A stretch of 64,000 bases of DNA. It comes from an uncultured Chitinophaga sp. (GTDB taxonomy: Bacteria > Bacteroidota > Bacteroidia > Chitinophagales > Chitinophagaceae). The notes below the pieces were generated by a model, which made no database searches, had not been told where the DNA came from, and worked only from the letters and a program-made list of their open reading frames with translations. This document shows, piece after piece, positions 25,199-33,594 of this stretch. Position 1 is the stretch's first letter, and each line of letters starts with the position of its first letter. The stretch covers positions 124,001-188,000 of the forward strand of contig NZ_CABHOU010000025.1 in assembly GCF_902168175.1 (NCBI RefSeq), read 5' to 3'. The position numbers were made by a program, and so were the translations under genes.

Positions 25199-26611
25199 TT
25201 ACTCTTCTTCAGTGGAAGCCGCCTGGCTACCAGGTGCTTTTAGTATCCGCAACTCCTTTGGATAATAATTATTCATGCGGTTCGGCAACACTTTCGCCCA
25301 GCCCAGGTTCATGCCCTTATAACGCATCAACGTCCATCCTTTACCGGCATCATCCAGTTTTACATCTTCCTTCCTGAGGTATTTGATTGCCTGATCATAA
25401 TCCAGCTCAACACCTGGCAATGATTTGTTCACCGCAATACTTAAGGCCAACTGGTGATCGGGGATCAGTTCTTTCGGCGTCAGTTGTCCGAGTGCTACAC
25501 CTGCTTTACGGATATAGAGTGCTTTTTGCAGCACCGGTAAATCTTCCGCCAGCATAGGTGTAAGCTGTAATACGGTGCCCTGGTGATCGGTGTATACATA
25601 GTTCTCCGCCGCTTCTACCCACGACGCCAGTCTATCCGTGTCCTTTTTTGCCAGCCGGGGCAGGCTTTCCTTTTGCTTGCGAACAAACTCATTGTTGCTC
25701 TTTTGACGGAAGCAGGTAATGAAAAAGCCTTCGCCTTTTAGCTGATCAGGGTAAAACCTGTACCCTTCCGCTTCGCCAACTTTCGTTGTAACAATGTTCC
25801 AGGCTGGATCTATGGGCAGTGGCACGCCCTCCACTTCAAAATTATCCAGCAGCCATTGCATGATCTCTTCATCTTCCTGTGGAGAGTAAGAGCAGGTGGA
25901 ATAAATAAGCAGACCGTTCTCCTTTAACGCTGGTATGGCCTCGGCCAGTATGCGTTGCTGGCGCTGGCAGCAAAGTTCCACGTTCTCAGGGCTCCACTCT
26001 GTCACCAAGTGCGGATCGCGGCGAAATAAACCAGAACCGGAGCAGGGCGCATCTACTACCATCAGGTCGAAAAAGCCCTCCAGTCTTGCGAAATCGCGGG
26101 GATCGTTGTTGCTCACCACTACATTGGCAGCTCCCCATTTAGTCATATTATCAGCCAGCAGCGCAGCTCTTGCACGGATCGTTTCGTTGGCTACGAGTAT
26201 ACTTTCTGCGGAAATAAGCGATTGTAGCAAGGTGCTTTTACCACCCGGCGCAGCGCATAAATCCAGTACCCGCAACGACTGTTGCAAATTACATACCGAT
26301 CTCACCGCATGCTCCAGGAACATCGATGAGGCTTCCTGCACGTAATACGCACCGGCATGAAAAAGGGGGTCAAAAGTAAAGGAAGGACGTTCGGACAGAT
26401 AGTAGCCGGTACTGTTCCAGGGCACGCGTTCGGCAGTAATGGGCGCGAGTGCAGCCAGCACTTCCTGCTGTTGTGCCGGCGAAAGCCGCTGTGGGTGAAG
26501 GCGTAAAGACGTTAGTTTATTCGCTTCCTCATGTACCCCCGCAAACGCCTCGCGGTTAAACCCGGGCGCCTGTTGCAGGGAATCCAGTAATGTAGATGGT
26601 AATCCGGGCAA
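25199..26611 (-). CDS. RsmB/RsmF-like RNA m5C methyltransferase (NOL1/NOP2/Sun family)
   Basis: 470 residues, like RsmF. The start is TTG at 26611 (MPGLPSTLLDS), supported by a -7 box 15 bp upstream; no better ATG exists. SAM-binding LDLCAAPGGKSTLLQSL is at ~115, motif IV VDAPCSGSGLFRRDP at ~185 and motif VI YSTCSYSPQEDEE, with its nucleophilic Cys, at ~235. The C-terminal ~170 residues (RLASWVEAAENYVY onward) match the RsmF RNA-binding extension with a PUA-like part. It probably methylates a 16S rRNA cytosine. Confidence 0.9.
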   Translation of the reverse strand: MPGLPSTLLDSLQQAPGFNREAFAGVHEEANKLTSLRLHPQRLSPAQQQEVLAALAPITAERVPWNSTGYYLSERPSFTFDPLFHAGAYYVQEASSMFLEHAVRSVCNLQQSLRVLDLCAAPGGKSTLLQSLISAESILVANETIRARAALLADNMTKWGAANVVVSNNDPRDFARLEGFFDLMVVDAPCSGSGLFRRDPHLVTEWSPENVELCCQRQQRILAEAIPALKENGLLIYSTCSYSPQEDEEIMQWLLDNFEVEGVPLPIDPAWNIVTTKVGEAEGYRFYPDQLKGEGFFITCFRQKSNNEFVRKQKESLPRLAKKDTDRLASWVEAAENYVYTDHQGTVLQLTPMLAEDLPVLQKALYIRKAGVALGQLTPKELIPDHQLALSIAVNKSLPGVELDYDQAIKYLRKEDVKLDDAGKGWTLMRYKGMNLGWAKVLPNRMNNYYPKELRILKAPGSQAASTEEE

Positions 26612-26625
26612 AGCTGTTTTTCCGG

Positions 26626-26633
26626 CAAAAATA
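26626..26633 (-). promoter_or_regulatory. Candidate -7 box TATTTTTG
   Basis: TAnnTTTG match just upstream of the TTG start at 26611. The implied leader is only about 10 nt. Confidence 0.45.
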
Positions 26634-26672
26634 AGGCCCGGGAGTTGTTTTTCCAGATTTGAGCGCCGGAAA

Positions 26673-28175
26673 TCAGGCTTGTTTTATTTCAGTAACGAGT
26701 TCATGCAATACTTTCTTTGCATCGCCGAACAGCATAGAGGTTTTAGGCTGAAAAAAGAGATCGTTCTCAATACCCGCGTAACCGGGCTTCATACTGCGTT
26801 TGTTCACGATCACATGTTTCGCTAACTCCACTTCCAGTATAGGCATTCCATATATCGGGCTGGAGGGATCATTCTTAGCCGCAGGGTTTACCACATCGTT
26901 CGCACCGAGAATCAGCACGGCATCTGTGGTGGCGAACTGGCTGTTGGCCTGTTCCATTTCTTCGAGTTTATCATACGGCACATCTGCTTCGGCCAGCAAT
27001 ACGTTCATATGCCCCGGCATACGGCCGGCAACCGGATGAATGGCATATTTAACTTCCACGCCTTTCTCTTCTAACAATGATTCCAGCTCGTGGCATACGT
27101 GCTGTGCCTGCGCTACCGCCAGTCCATAACCGGGAACAATGATTACACGATTGGCGTAAGACAGCACTACCGCTGCATCAGCCAGTGATATCTCTTTAAA
27201 ATGCCCCTGGTCTTTATCGCCAGTGCCTGCCACTGCATTGCTACCACCAAATGAACCTATCAATACGTTTTTCAACGAACGGTTCATCGCTTTACACATC
27301 AGTATAGTGAGGATGGTACCCGCAGAACCTACGAGAATACCGCCGGTAAGCATTACAGGGTTATCGTATAAGAAACCGCCACAGGCTGCTGCTACGCCAG
27401 TAAAAGAGTTTAAGAGGGATATTACTACCGGCATATCAGCGCCACCGATAGGCATGACGAATAGTACGCCGTATACAAGGGAAAGCAGGAAAACAACATA
27501 GAACAACACCGGCAACTCCAGGAAAAACCAGGCACCGGGATCTGCATCAGGAGTAACATTATTGGCCACAACAACCATATAGCCCGAAATGAGTACTACA
27601 ATGCTCAGCAACGAAAGATTAACGATATGCTGGTTTTTGAAAGACCTGTCCTTTATTTTGCCGTTTAGTTTACCCCAGGCGATAATACTGCCGGCAAAAG
27701 AAACGGAACCTATAATAAGGCCGAGCAGGATGATCAGCAGTTTGCCTCTCAGATCAACATCCCCGCTTATTGCGTAAGTTTCCCTGAAACCGGCTGCCCC
27801 CATAAGCGACTGAAGCGCCTGACGGGCGCCTGAAAGATGATTAAACTCAATAATCGATATCAGCATCGCACACGCACCACCCATCCCGTTAAACATACTC
27901 ACCATCTCCGGCATCGCCGTCATCTTCACCTTTTTCGCTGTCATCACTCCCACAATGCCGCCAATAGCGAGACCGGCGAATATCCAGCCGTAATTATGCA
28001 GCTTCTGGCCACCCTCTTCATACAGAAATATAGTACCGAATATCGCTATAGCCATACCGCCTGCCGCGATAAGGTTACCCTTACGCGCACTGGCAGGGTG
28101 ACTTAACATTTTAAGCCCGATGATGAATGTAACAGAGCCGATTAAATAAGCCAGACTGAGCAAACTGATAGACAT
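26673..28175 (-). CDS. pntB: Proton-translocating NAD(P) transhydrogenase subunit beta
   Basis: 500 residues, somewhat longer than the ~460 of E. coli PntB. About nine membrane helices in the N-terminal ~300 residues include PEMVSMFNGMGGACAMLIS and GGADMPVVISLLNSFTGVAAACGGFL. The C-terminal dIII domain binds NADP(H): VIIVPGYGLAVAQAQHVCHEL (~345), HPVAGRMPGHMNVLLAEADVPY and GANDVVNPAA. With the alpha subunits it makes NADPH at the expense of proton motive force. It is last gene of the pntAA-pntAB-pntB operon, 23 bp after pntAB. Confidence 0.96.
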   Translation of the reverse strand: MSISLLSLAYLIGSVTFIIGLKMLSHPASARKGNLIAAGGMAIAIFGTIFLYEEGGQKLHNYGWIFAGLAIGGIVGVMTAKKVKMTAMPEMVSMFNGMGGACAMLISIIEFNHLSGARQALQSLMGAAGFRETYAISGDVDLRGKLLIILLGLIIGSVSFAGSIIAWGKLNGKIKDRSFKNQHIVNLSLLSIVVLISGYMVVVANNVTPDADPGAWFFLELPVLFYVVFLLSLVYGVLFVMPIGGADMPVVISLLNSFTGVAAACGGFLYDNPVMLTGGILVGSAGTILTILMCKAMNRSLKNVLIGSFGGSNAVAGTGDKDQGHFKEISLADAAVVLSYANRVIIVPGYGLAVAQAQHVCHELESLLEEKGVEVKYAIHPVAGRMPGHMNVLLAEADVPYDKLEEMEQANSQFATTDAVLILGANDVVNPAAKNDPSSPIYGMPILEVELAKHVIVNKRSMKPGYAGIENDLFFQPKTSMLFGDAKKVLHELVTEIKQA

Positions 28176-28198
28176 ACCTTACGTATAAATGAGAAAAT

Positions 28199-28516
28199 CT
28201 ACTTCCGTTCCTTTTTTCCTTTAAACATTTCCAGCATCCTGTCGGTTACCACAAAGCCCCCTACCACGTTTAACGTGCCCAATATCACTGCCAGGAAACC
28301 CAGTATCAGCGCCAGATAATTATCACCTTCGGCTTTACCCATTACGATAATAGCGCCGATGATCACTACCCCGTGAATAGCATTAGCGCCGCTCATTAAA
28401 GGCGTGTGTAATACAGATGGCACGCGGCCAATTACCTCAATACCCAGGAAAACAGACAGCACTACGATATACACGATCTGTATATGCTGATGTAAGAATG
28501 TAAGCATCGTTTCCAT
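28199..28516 (-). CDS. pntAB: NAD(P) transhydrogenase subunit alpha part 2 (membrane part)
   Basis: 105 residues. It corresponds to the membrane tail of a one-piece PntA, with three helices (HIQIVYIVVLSVFLGIEVIG, NAIHGVVIIGAIIVMG, LALILGFLAVILGTLNVVGGFVV). The split into two alpha genes is a common bacterial layout. It starts 5 bp after the pntAA stop and precedes pntB. It completes the proton channel domain dII with PntB. Confidence 0.95.
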   Translation of the reverse strand: METMLTFLHQHIQIVYIVVLSVFLGIEVIGRVPSVLHTPLMSGANAIHGVVIIGAIIVMGKAEGDNYLALILGFLAVILGTLNVVGGFVVTDRMLEMFKGKKERK

Positions 28517-28521
28517 ATGAT

Positions 28522-29640
28522 CTATTGCTGTTTTACACGTTCGTTCACAATTTCGCCGTTATGCGTAATACAGGCGCCTTTTACAATATCGTCTTCGAAG
28601 TTCAGGTGTACACTGCCTTCTTTATCGATGATCAGCTTCAGGAAGTTAAGTACGTTTTTGGCGTACAACTTACTGGCATCCGAAGGCATGGCAGATGGTA
28701 ACGCGGAATTACCGATTACTGTCACGCCCTTATAAGTAACCGTTTCATCGTTTTTGGTAATAGCGGTGTTACCGCCGGTAGATGCCGCCAGGTCTATGAT
28801 CACGGCACCGTTCTTCATCTTTCCGAGGGTTTGTTCCGGTATCAGTACAGGTGCCTTTTTACCGGGGATTTGCGCGGTCGTGATCACGATATCGGCCTTA
28901 GCAGCACTCTCTTCTATTTTAGCGGCCTGCTTCTGTTTGTATTCTTCTGTTTGTTCTACTGCATAACCACCGGCCTTTGATGCGTCTGCAGCACCATCTA
29001 CTTCCACGAAGCGGGCACCAAGACTCATCACCTCTTCTTTAACGGCCGGTCTTGTATCGAACACTTCTACCACCGCTCCAAGCCTGCGCGCTGTTGCCAC
29101 CGCCTGCAAGCCTGCTACGCCGGCCCCTAATATCAATACCTTGGCCGGTGGAATACTACCGGCTGCCGTGGTAAACATCGGAAAATAACGGCTATAACTA
29201 TACGCGGCCAGCAATACTGCCTTATAACCGGCAATGTTGGCCTGCGAACTAAGCACATCCATACCCTGGGCACGGGTGGTGCGTGGCACTGTATCTAAAC
29301 TAAAAGTGGTAAACTGTTTTGCCGCCCATTCCTGCATCAGCGGAATATTAAACAGGGGCTGAAATATACCGGCCCAGATCTTACCTGCGCCTGCCTGCTG
29401 CCAGGTGTCGGCAGCGGGTGGATGTATACTTAAAAGAATATCGGCCTGCCCGATCAGCACCTCCCGTGCCACTATTTCCGCACCGGCATCTACATAAGCA
29501 CTGTCGGCGAAAAACGCCCGCGCACCCGCATCCGGCTCTACCAGTACCCGGACTTTCAACTGTAAAAACTGTTTTACTACTTCCGGAACCAGTGACACCC
29601 TGTTTTCGCCTGATTGCTCTTTTAGGACACCCAAAATCAT
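28522..29640 (-). CDS. pntAA: NAD(P) transhydrogenase subunit alpha part 1 (NAD-binding part)
   Basis: 372 residues. This is the dI domain related to alanine dehydrogenase: MILGVLKEQSGENRVSLVPE at the start, FSLDTVPRTTRAQGMDVLSSQANIAGYKA (~110-140) and the NAD-binding VLILGAGVAGLQAVATARRLGAVVEVFDTR (~168-198), then IPGKKAPVLIPEQ. It passes hydride from NADH to the NADP site of PntB. It is first gene of the operon. No TAnnTTTG box is visible in the 466-bp gap upstream, which instead holds hairpins and a long palindrome. Confidence 0.96.
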   Translation of the reverse strand: MILGVLKEQSGENRVSLVPEVVKQFLQLKVRVLVEPDAGARAFFADSAYVDAGAEIVAREVLIGQADILLSIHPPAADTWQQAGAGKIWAGIFQPLFNIPLMQEWAAKQFTTFSLDTVPRTTRAQGMDVLSSQANIAGYKAVLLAAYSYSRYFPMFTTAAGSIPPAKVLILGAGVAGLQAVATARRLGAVVEVFDTRPAVKEEVMSLGARFVEVDGAADASKAGGYAVEQTEEYKQKQAAKIEESAAKADIVITTAQIPGKKAPVLIPEQTLGKMKNGAVIIDLAASTGGNTAITKNDETVTYKGVTVIGNSALPSAMPSDASKLYAKNVLNFLKLIIDKEGSVHLNFEDDIVKGACITHNGEIVNERVKQQ

Positions 29641-29795
29641 CTTATGGAGATTTATAATGTGAATTTAACTGAAAAAGTGATACAAAGACGGGAAGCGGGG
29701 TATTATTTTTTAGGTGTAATACTATCAAAAAACTTATTCGCCCAATTCCCTGTAGCACCACTATTGCCGGGAAAAGGCTCATAACACCGTTTTCT

Positions 29796-29845
29796 AAAAG
29801 CCGGTCTATAGCCGGGCCTGGTAATATTACCGCGCCCGGCTTTTT
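29796..29845 (+). terminator. Orphan terminator-like hairpin with two alternative 5' arms
   Basis: The 3' arm GCCCGGCTTTT (29834-29844) can pair with AGCCGGGC (29810-29817) or with AAAAGCCGG (29796-29804). T follows to 29845. The perfect palindrome GGTAATATTACC lies between. No plus-strand gene precedes it, so it may end a small RNA or be part of the repeat region. Confidence 0.5.
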
Positions 29846-29875
29846 GCATCCTTCGTGCATCCTTTAACGATCCTA

Positions 29876-30003
29876 TATAGATGTCCCGTATATGTCCCGT
29901 ATATGAGCCGTATATGACCCGTAGATGTTCCGTATCTTTTAAGATATGGGACATATATGACTTAACTATGGCTCAGATATGACTCATATATGGGACATCT
30001 ATA
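29876..30003. repeat. 128-bp imperfect palindrome made of 11-bp tandem units
   Basis: Arms 29876-29938 and 29941-30003 are each 63 nt, separated by TT, and agree at 47 of 63 positions with no gaps. Each arm is a run of 11-bp units of the form NNCCGTATATG (left) and the mirror CATATATGRNN (right). Many left-right differences are G opposite T, so the RNA could still pair by G-U. The apex ATCTTTTAAGAT is a tight hairpin. Confidence 0.75.
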
Positions 30004-30051
30004 CACGATCCCTATAGGATATAGCTATCAGGTACGGAGGTATTTCGCATG

Positions 30052-30080
30052 AAAAAAGCACAGGCGGTATACCTGTGCTT
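30052..30080 (-). terminator. Intrinsic terminator of hemH
   Basis: Stem AAGCACAGG (30056-30064) / CCTGTGCTT (30072-30080). The A run 30052-30057 gives a U tract on the minus-strand transcript. Confidence 0.8.
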
Positions 30081-30106
30081 CGCTATAAAAAGAAGATGAG
30101 ACCTGT

Positions 30107-31159
30107 TTAAACGACCATTTCCGTTTGTCCGGCCATAATTTCGTTACCCCATTTGGTAATGGCGCTTACCCAGCCGGGGTGCGTGTTAAGGCAGGGGATC
30201 ATGGTAAAGCTTTCGCCGCCGGCCTCCAGGAAGGAGTGTTTGCCTTCCACGCCAATTTCCTCCAGCGTTTCGAGGCAATCGCTCACGAAAGCGGGGCAGG
30301 CTACCAGGAGTTTCTTTTTGCCCTGTTTGGGTAGTTCTTCAAACTGCACGGCCGTATAAGGCTGGATCCACTCTTCTCGGCCAAGACGGCTTTGGAAAGA
30401 GATGCTCCATTTATCTTTCGGAATACCCAGCTTTTGCGCTACCAGCATAGAAGTGAAAGTAACCTGGTGGCGGTAACACTGCTTATGTGCTTCGCTTACC
30501 ACATTACAGCAATCGTTCACTTTCAGGCAGTGACTGCCGGTAATATCGCCTTTACGGATATGCCTTACCGGCACACCATGATAGCTGAACAGCAGGTGGT
30601 CATAATCCTGCTCTATATACGGGCGCATGCTGTCGGCCAGTGCATTGATATAATCTTCGTCGTCGTAATAAGGTTTGATCACCGTGAGCTTGAAAGGGTA
30701 TTTCTTTTTCTCATAGATATCCTTGGCATATTCCACTGCGGTTTCGTAGCTCGACATCGCATAGTGCGGATAAAGTGGAAGTAACACGACCTCTTTCAGG
30801 TTGGGATTTTCTTTCAACATTTTCCCAAACGCGTACATGGGCGAAGGATGACCGTAACGCATAGCGATTTCTACCGGCGCGTCGATTTGTGCTTTCACGG
30901 CTGCCTGTAGTTGTTTGGTCAGTACGATCAGTGGAGAGCCTTCTTCCCACCAGATAGACCGGTATGCTTCGGCTGATTTAGGCGAACGACGGGGCACGAT
31001 GATACCATCGACCACTATCTTACGCACCAGCCATGGATAGTCGATCACTCTTTTGTCCATTAAAAATTCTGATAGATAACGCCGTACGTCCGGAACTGAT
31101 GTGGAATCGGGAGATCCCAGGTTCATCAATATGATTCCTGTTTCTGATGTTGAGCTCAT
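30107..31159 (-). CDS. hemH: Ferrochelatase
   Basis: 350 residues from ATG 31159 (MSSTSETGIILMNLGSPDS); an upstream GTG-type extension at 31204 would include the promoter. Family marks are GIILMNLGSPDSTSVPDVRRYLSEFLMD, the catalytic His in LLFSYHGVPVRHI (~residue 195) and the Glu-rich FVSDCLETLEEIGVEG (~305). It inserts ferrous iron into protoporphyrin IX, the last heme step. The CHxC-type cysteines in GSHCLKVNDCCNVV and a later cysteine could support a [2Fe-2S] cluster, but this is unproven. It is divergent from hemA. Confidence 0.96.
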   Translation of the reverse strand: MSSTSETGIILMNLGSPDSTSVPDVRRYLSEFLMDKRVIDYPWLVRKIVVDGIIVPRRSPKSAEAYRSIWWEEGSPLIVLTKQLQAAVKAQIDAPVEIAMRYGHPSPMYAFGKMLKENPNLKEVVLLPLYPHYAMSSYETAVEYAKDIYEKKKYPFKLTVIKPYYDDEDYINALADSMRPYIEQDYDHLLFSYHGVPVRHIRKGDITGSHCLKVNDCCNVVSEAHKQCYRHQVTFTSMLVAQKLGIPKDKWSISFQSRLGREEWIQPYTAVQFEELPKQGKKKLLVACPAFVSDCLETLEEIGVEGKHSFLEAGGESFTMIPCLNTHPGWVSAITKWGNEIMAGQTEMVV

Positions 31160-31189
31160 GACCTTATACTGACCTTTTAGATTTGATTG

Positions 31190-31197
31190 CAAAACTA
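31190..31197 (-). promoter_or_regulatory. Candidate -7 box TAGTTTTG for hemH
   Basis: TAnnTTTG match on the minus strand, 30 bp before the hemH start. It supports ATG 31159 over the longer frame. Confidence 0.5.
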
Positions 31198-31344
31198 CTC
31201 TCATTTAACCGCACTTGCACTGAGATATGTCATTTAATTGTTGAATAATCCAGATTCTACACACCGTTTACACCCATTTTTGCAAAGATGATGAAAGTCA
31301 TTTTTTCGTAAGATCGGCCACCATTGTAGAAATGACACACTAAT

Positions 31345-31387
31345 GACTTCGTGGTGAAGTCTTTTGGGGTGTATGCAAGTATTTTTG
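31345..31387 (+). promoter_or_regulatory. hemA promoter region: palindrome plus -7 box TATTTTTG
   Basis: The -7 box TATTTTTG is at 31380-31387, 25 bp before hemA. The inverted repeat GACTTC/GAAGTC (31345-31350 / 31356-31361) lies at about the -33 to -45 position and could be an operator. TTTTG at 31362-31366 is 13 bp from the -7 box, too close for a standard -33. Confidence 0.45.
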
Positions 31388-31412
31388 CACCCGGAAGCTT
31401 AGAAAAAATAAA

Positions 31413-32666
31413 ATGCAGGTCAACTACCCTAGAGACATATCACATTTTCATATTGTTGGACTCAACTATAAGAAAACAGACGCTGCGATCAGAGGATTAT
31501 TTGCCGTTAACCAGGAACAATATCACAGCGTTCTTGAAGAGGCAAAGTGTGCCCGGTTGAATGACCTGTTCATACTTTCTACCTGTAACAGGACGGAAGT
31601 TTACGGTTTTGCAACGGACCCGCAGGATCTGATGGCGCTGCTCTGCACCCAGACTACCGGTTCACTTGAATCATTCAAAGAACTGGCTTATGTGAAATCG
31701 GGCGAAGAAGCCATACGGCATCTTTACCAGGTAGGCACGGGCCTGGACTCCCAGATTCTTGGTGACTACGAAATAGTTGGGCAGATAAGGACTGCGGCGA
31801 AGTTTGCGAAAGCGAATGGCTGTATCGGCACTTTCTTAGAGAGATTGGTAAACAGTGTGTTGCAGGTTTCAAAATTAATTAAGAACGAAACGGGTCTTAG
31901 TTCAGGCACCGTATCTGTTGCATTTGCCGCAGTACGATTACTGGAGCGTAAGATCACGGACATTAAGGATAAGAAGATCGTGTTATTGGGTGTGGGCAAA
32001 ATAGGCCGTAACACCGCGAAGAACATGATGGATTACCTCGGTACGCGTAACATTATGCTGGTTAACCGCACCATTGCGGCCGCAGAAGAATTTGCCACCA
32101 CCCACGGCCTGCAGTATGTTCCGTTTGATGGCCTCGGTGGTGCATTAAAAGATGCGGACGTGATACTGGTAGCCACCAATGCCACACAGCCCACGATCGT
32201 GAAGTCGCAGTTGGAAAACACTTCTCCCAAACTGGTGATCGATCTTTCCATTCCCTTTAACGTAGCACCGGAAGTAAATGAGCTGTCGCATGTAGAGGTA
32301 GTAAACGTGGATGAATTGTCGAAAGTGCAGGACGAAACCCTGCATAACAGGCTGGGTGAAGTACCAAAAGCCATGTCAATTATCGACGAACATATGCAGG
32401 AGTTCCTCTACTGGCATAAAATGCGTAAACACGCTGTAGTGTTGAAGGCAGTGAAAGAAAAGTTGCAGGAGATACACACCCGCGAAATACAGCAACAAAA
32501 GAACGGCAATGCCTATAAACTGGAAGATGTGGAAGAAGTGTCTTCACGTATCATCCAGAAGATGATCAACCTCATGGCTGGTAAAGTGAGAAAAGAAACT
32601 GATAAGAGCGACCAGTATATAGCCATGATCAATGATATTTTTGAGACTGGCGTTAATCAGGATTAA
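31413..32666 (+). CDS. hemA: Glutamyl-tRNA reductase
   Basis: 417 residues. The catalytic domain carries the nucleophilic Cys in FILSTCNRTEVYGF (~residue 50), then DSQILGDYEIVGQIRTA (~110), the NADPH domain KKIVLLGVGKIGRNTAKNM (~190) and a C-terminal dimerisation helix. It reduces Glu-tRNA(Glu) to glutamate-1-semialdehyde, the first step of C5 heme synthesis. It heads the operon hemA-C-D-E-F-B-L and is divergent from hemH. hemC starts 4 bp after its stop. Confidence 0.97.
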   Translation: MQVNYPRDISHFHIVGLNYKKTDAAIRGLFAVNQEQYHSVLEEAKCARLNDLFILSTCNRTEVYGFATDPQDLMALLCTQTTGSLESFKELAYVKSGEEAIRHLYQVGTGLDSQILGDYEIVGQIRTAAKFAKANGCIGTFLERLVNSVLQVSKLIKNETGLSSGTVSVAFAAVRLLERKITDIKDKKIVLLGVGKIGRNTAKNMMDYLGTRNIMLVNRTIAAAEEFATTHGLQYVPFDGLGGALKDADVILVATNATQPTIVKSQLENTSPKLVIDLSIPFNVAPEVNELSHVEVVNVDELSKVQDETLHNRLGEVPKAMSIIDEHMQEFLYWHKMRKHAVVLKAVKEKLQEIHTREIQQQKNGNAYKLEDVEEVSSRIIQKMINLMAGKVRKETDKSDQYIAMINDIFETGVNQD

Positions 32667-32670
32667 GCTC

Positions 32671-33594
32671 ATGCAAAAAACGATACGGATAGGCACCAGG
32701 GAAAGCCAGCTTGCACTATGGCAGGCTAACCGGGTAAAAGACCTGCTCACGGAACAAGGATACGAAACAGTACTGGTGCCCATTAAAAGCGATGGCGATA
32801 TCGACCTCGTAACCCCTTTGTACGAAATTGGTGTACAGGGTATCTTCACTAAAAGTCTTGACATCGCTTTGCTGGATGGCCGCATCGACATGGCGGTACA
32901 TTCCCTCAAAGACGTTCCCACCCAACTGCCGAAAGGCATTATGCAGGCAGCCGTACTCGAACGCGGTCCTGTAAAAGATTTACTTGTATATAAAAACGAC
33001 ACTTCCTTCCTGGACAATCCCGAAGGAGTTGCTCATATAGCTACCAGCAGCATCCGCCGCAAAGCGCAGTGGCTGCGCCGCTTTCCCAATCACCAACTGC
33101 ACAACCTGCGCGGGAATGTAAATACCCGCCTGCAAAAGCTGGCTTCCGAACAATGGAACGGGGCCATATTTGCCGCCGCCGGACTGGAAAGAATAGGCGT
33201 ACGTCCGCCGGAATCTGTAGAACTTGACTGGATGCTGCCTGCACCCGCACAAGGTGCCGTAGTAGTAGTTTGCCGCGAAAGCGACGATTATTGCCGCGAA
33301 GCTACCGCCCCCCTTAACCATTACGCTACCTCCCTCTGCACGCAGATCGAAAGAGATTTCCTTCGTACGCTCATGGGCGGTTGCACCACTCCTATCAGCG
33401 CGCTTGCCCAACTGGAAGGTGATACGCTCTGGTTCGAAGGCAGCCTTTGCAGCCTGGACGGTACTGTAACCTACGCAGTGGAACGAACACTTCCCCTTGC
33501 TCAAACGGCCACACTGGGCCAGGAAGCCGCGCAGGAAATATTGCAGCAGGGAGGTGGACACATTGTTGCACAGATCAGGAATGCCGGTGTATAA
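32671..33594 (+). CDS. hemC: Hydroxymethylbilane synthase (porphobilinogen deaminase)
   Basis: 307 residues from ATG 32671; the longer frame overlaps hemA and is not needed. It starts TIRIGTRESQLALWQANRV and has SLKDVPTQLPKG (~90), SSIRRKAQWLRRFP (~130), NLRGNVNTRLQKL (~150) and the dipyrromethane-cofactor cysteine in TLMGGCTTPISALA (~240). It polymerises four porphobilinogens. Its last 14 bp overlap hemD, so translational coupling is likely. Confidence 0.97.
   Translation: MQKTIRIGTRESQLALWQANRVKDLLTEQGYETVLVPIKSDGDIDLVTPLYEIGVQGIFTKSLDIALLDGRIDMAVHSLKDVPTQLPKGIMQAAVLERGPVKDLLVYKNDTSFLDNPEGVAHIATSSIRRKAQWLRRFPNHQLHNLRGNVNTRLQKLASEQWNGAIFAAAGLERIGVRPPESVELDWMLPAPAQGAVVVVCRESDDYCREATAPLNHYATSLCTQIERDFLRTLMGGCTTPISALAQLEGDTLWFEGSLCSLDGTVTYAVERTLPLAQTATLGQEAAQEILQQGGGHIVAQIRNAGV

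Larger units (their letters stand above)
29641..30106. other. 466-bp intergenic region rich in secondary structure between hemH and pntAA
   Basis: It contains the hemH terminator (30052-30080), a 128-bp palindrome built on 11-bp units (29876-30003) and a two-armed hairpin (29796-29845) ending in five T on the plus strand. No protein-coding frame is credible. The pntAA promoter should lie here but shows no consensus -7 box. Confidence 0.7.

Noticed and set aside
29876..30003. CRISPR array or replication origin at the 11-bp repeats
   Set aside because: The units are too short and contiguous for CRISPR, no cas genes are present, and no DnaA boxes or dnaA/dnaN context supports an origin.
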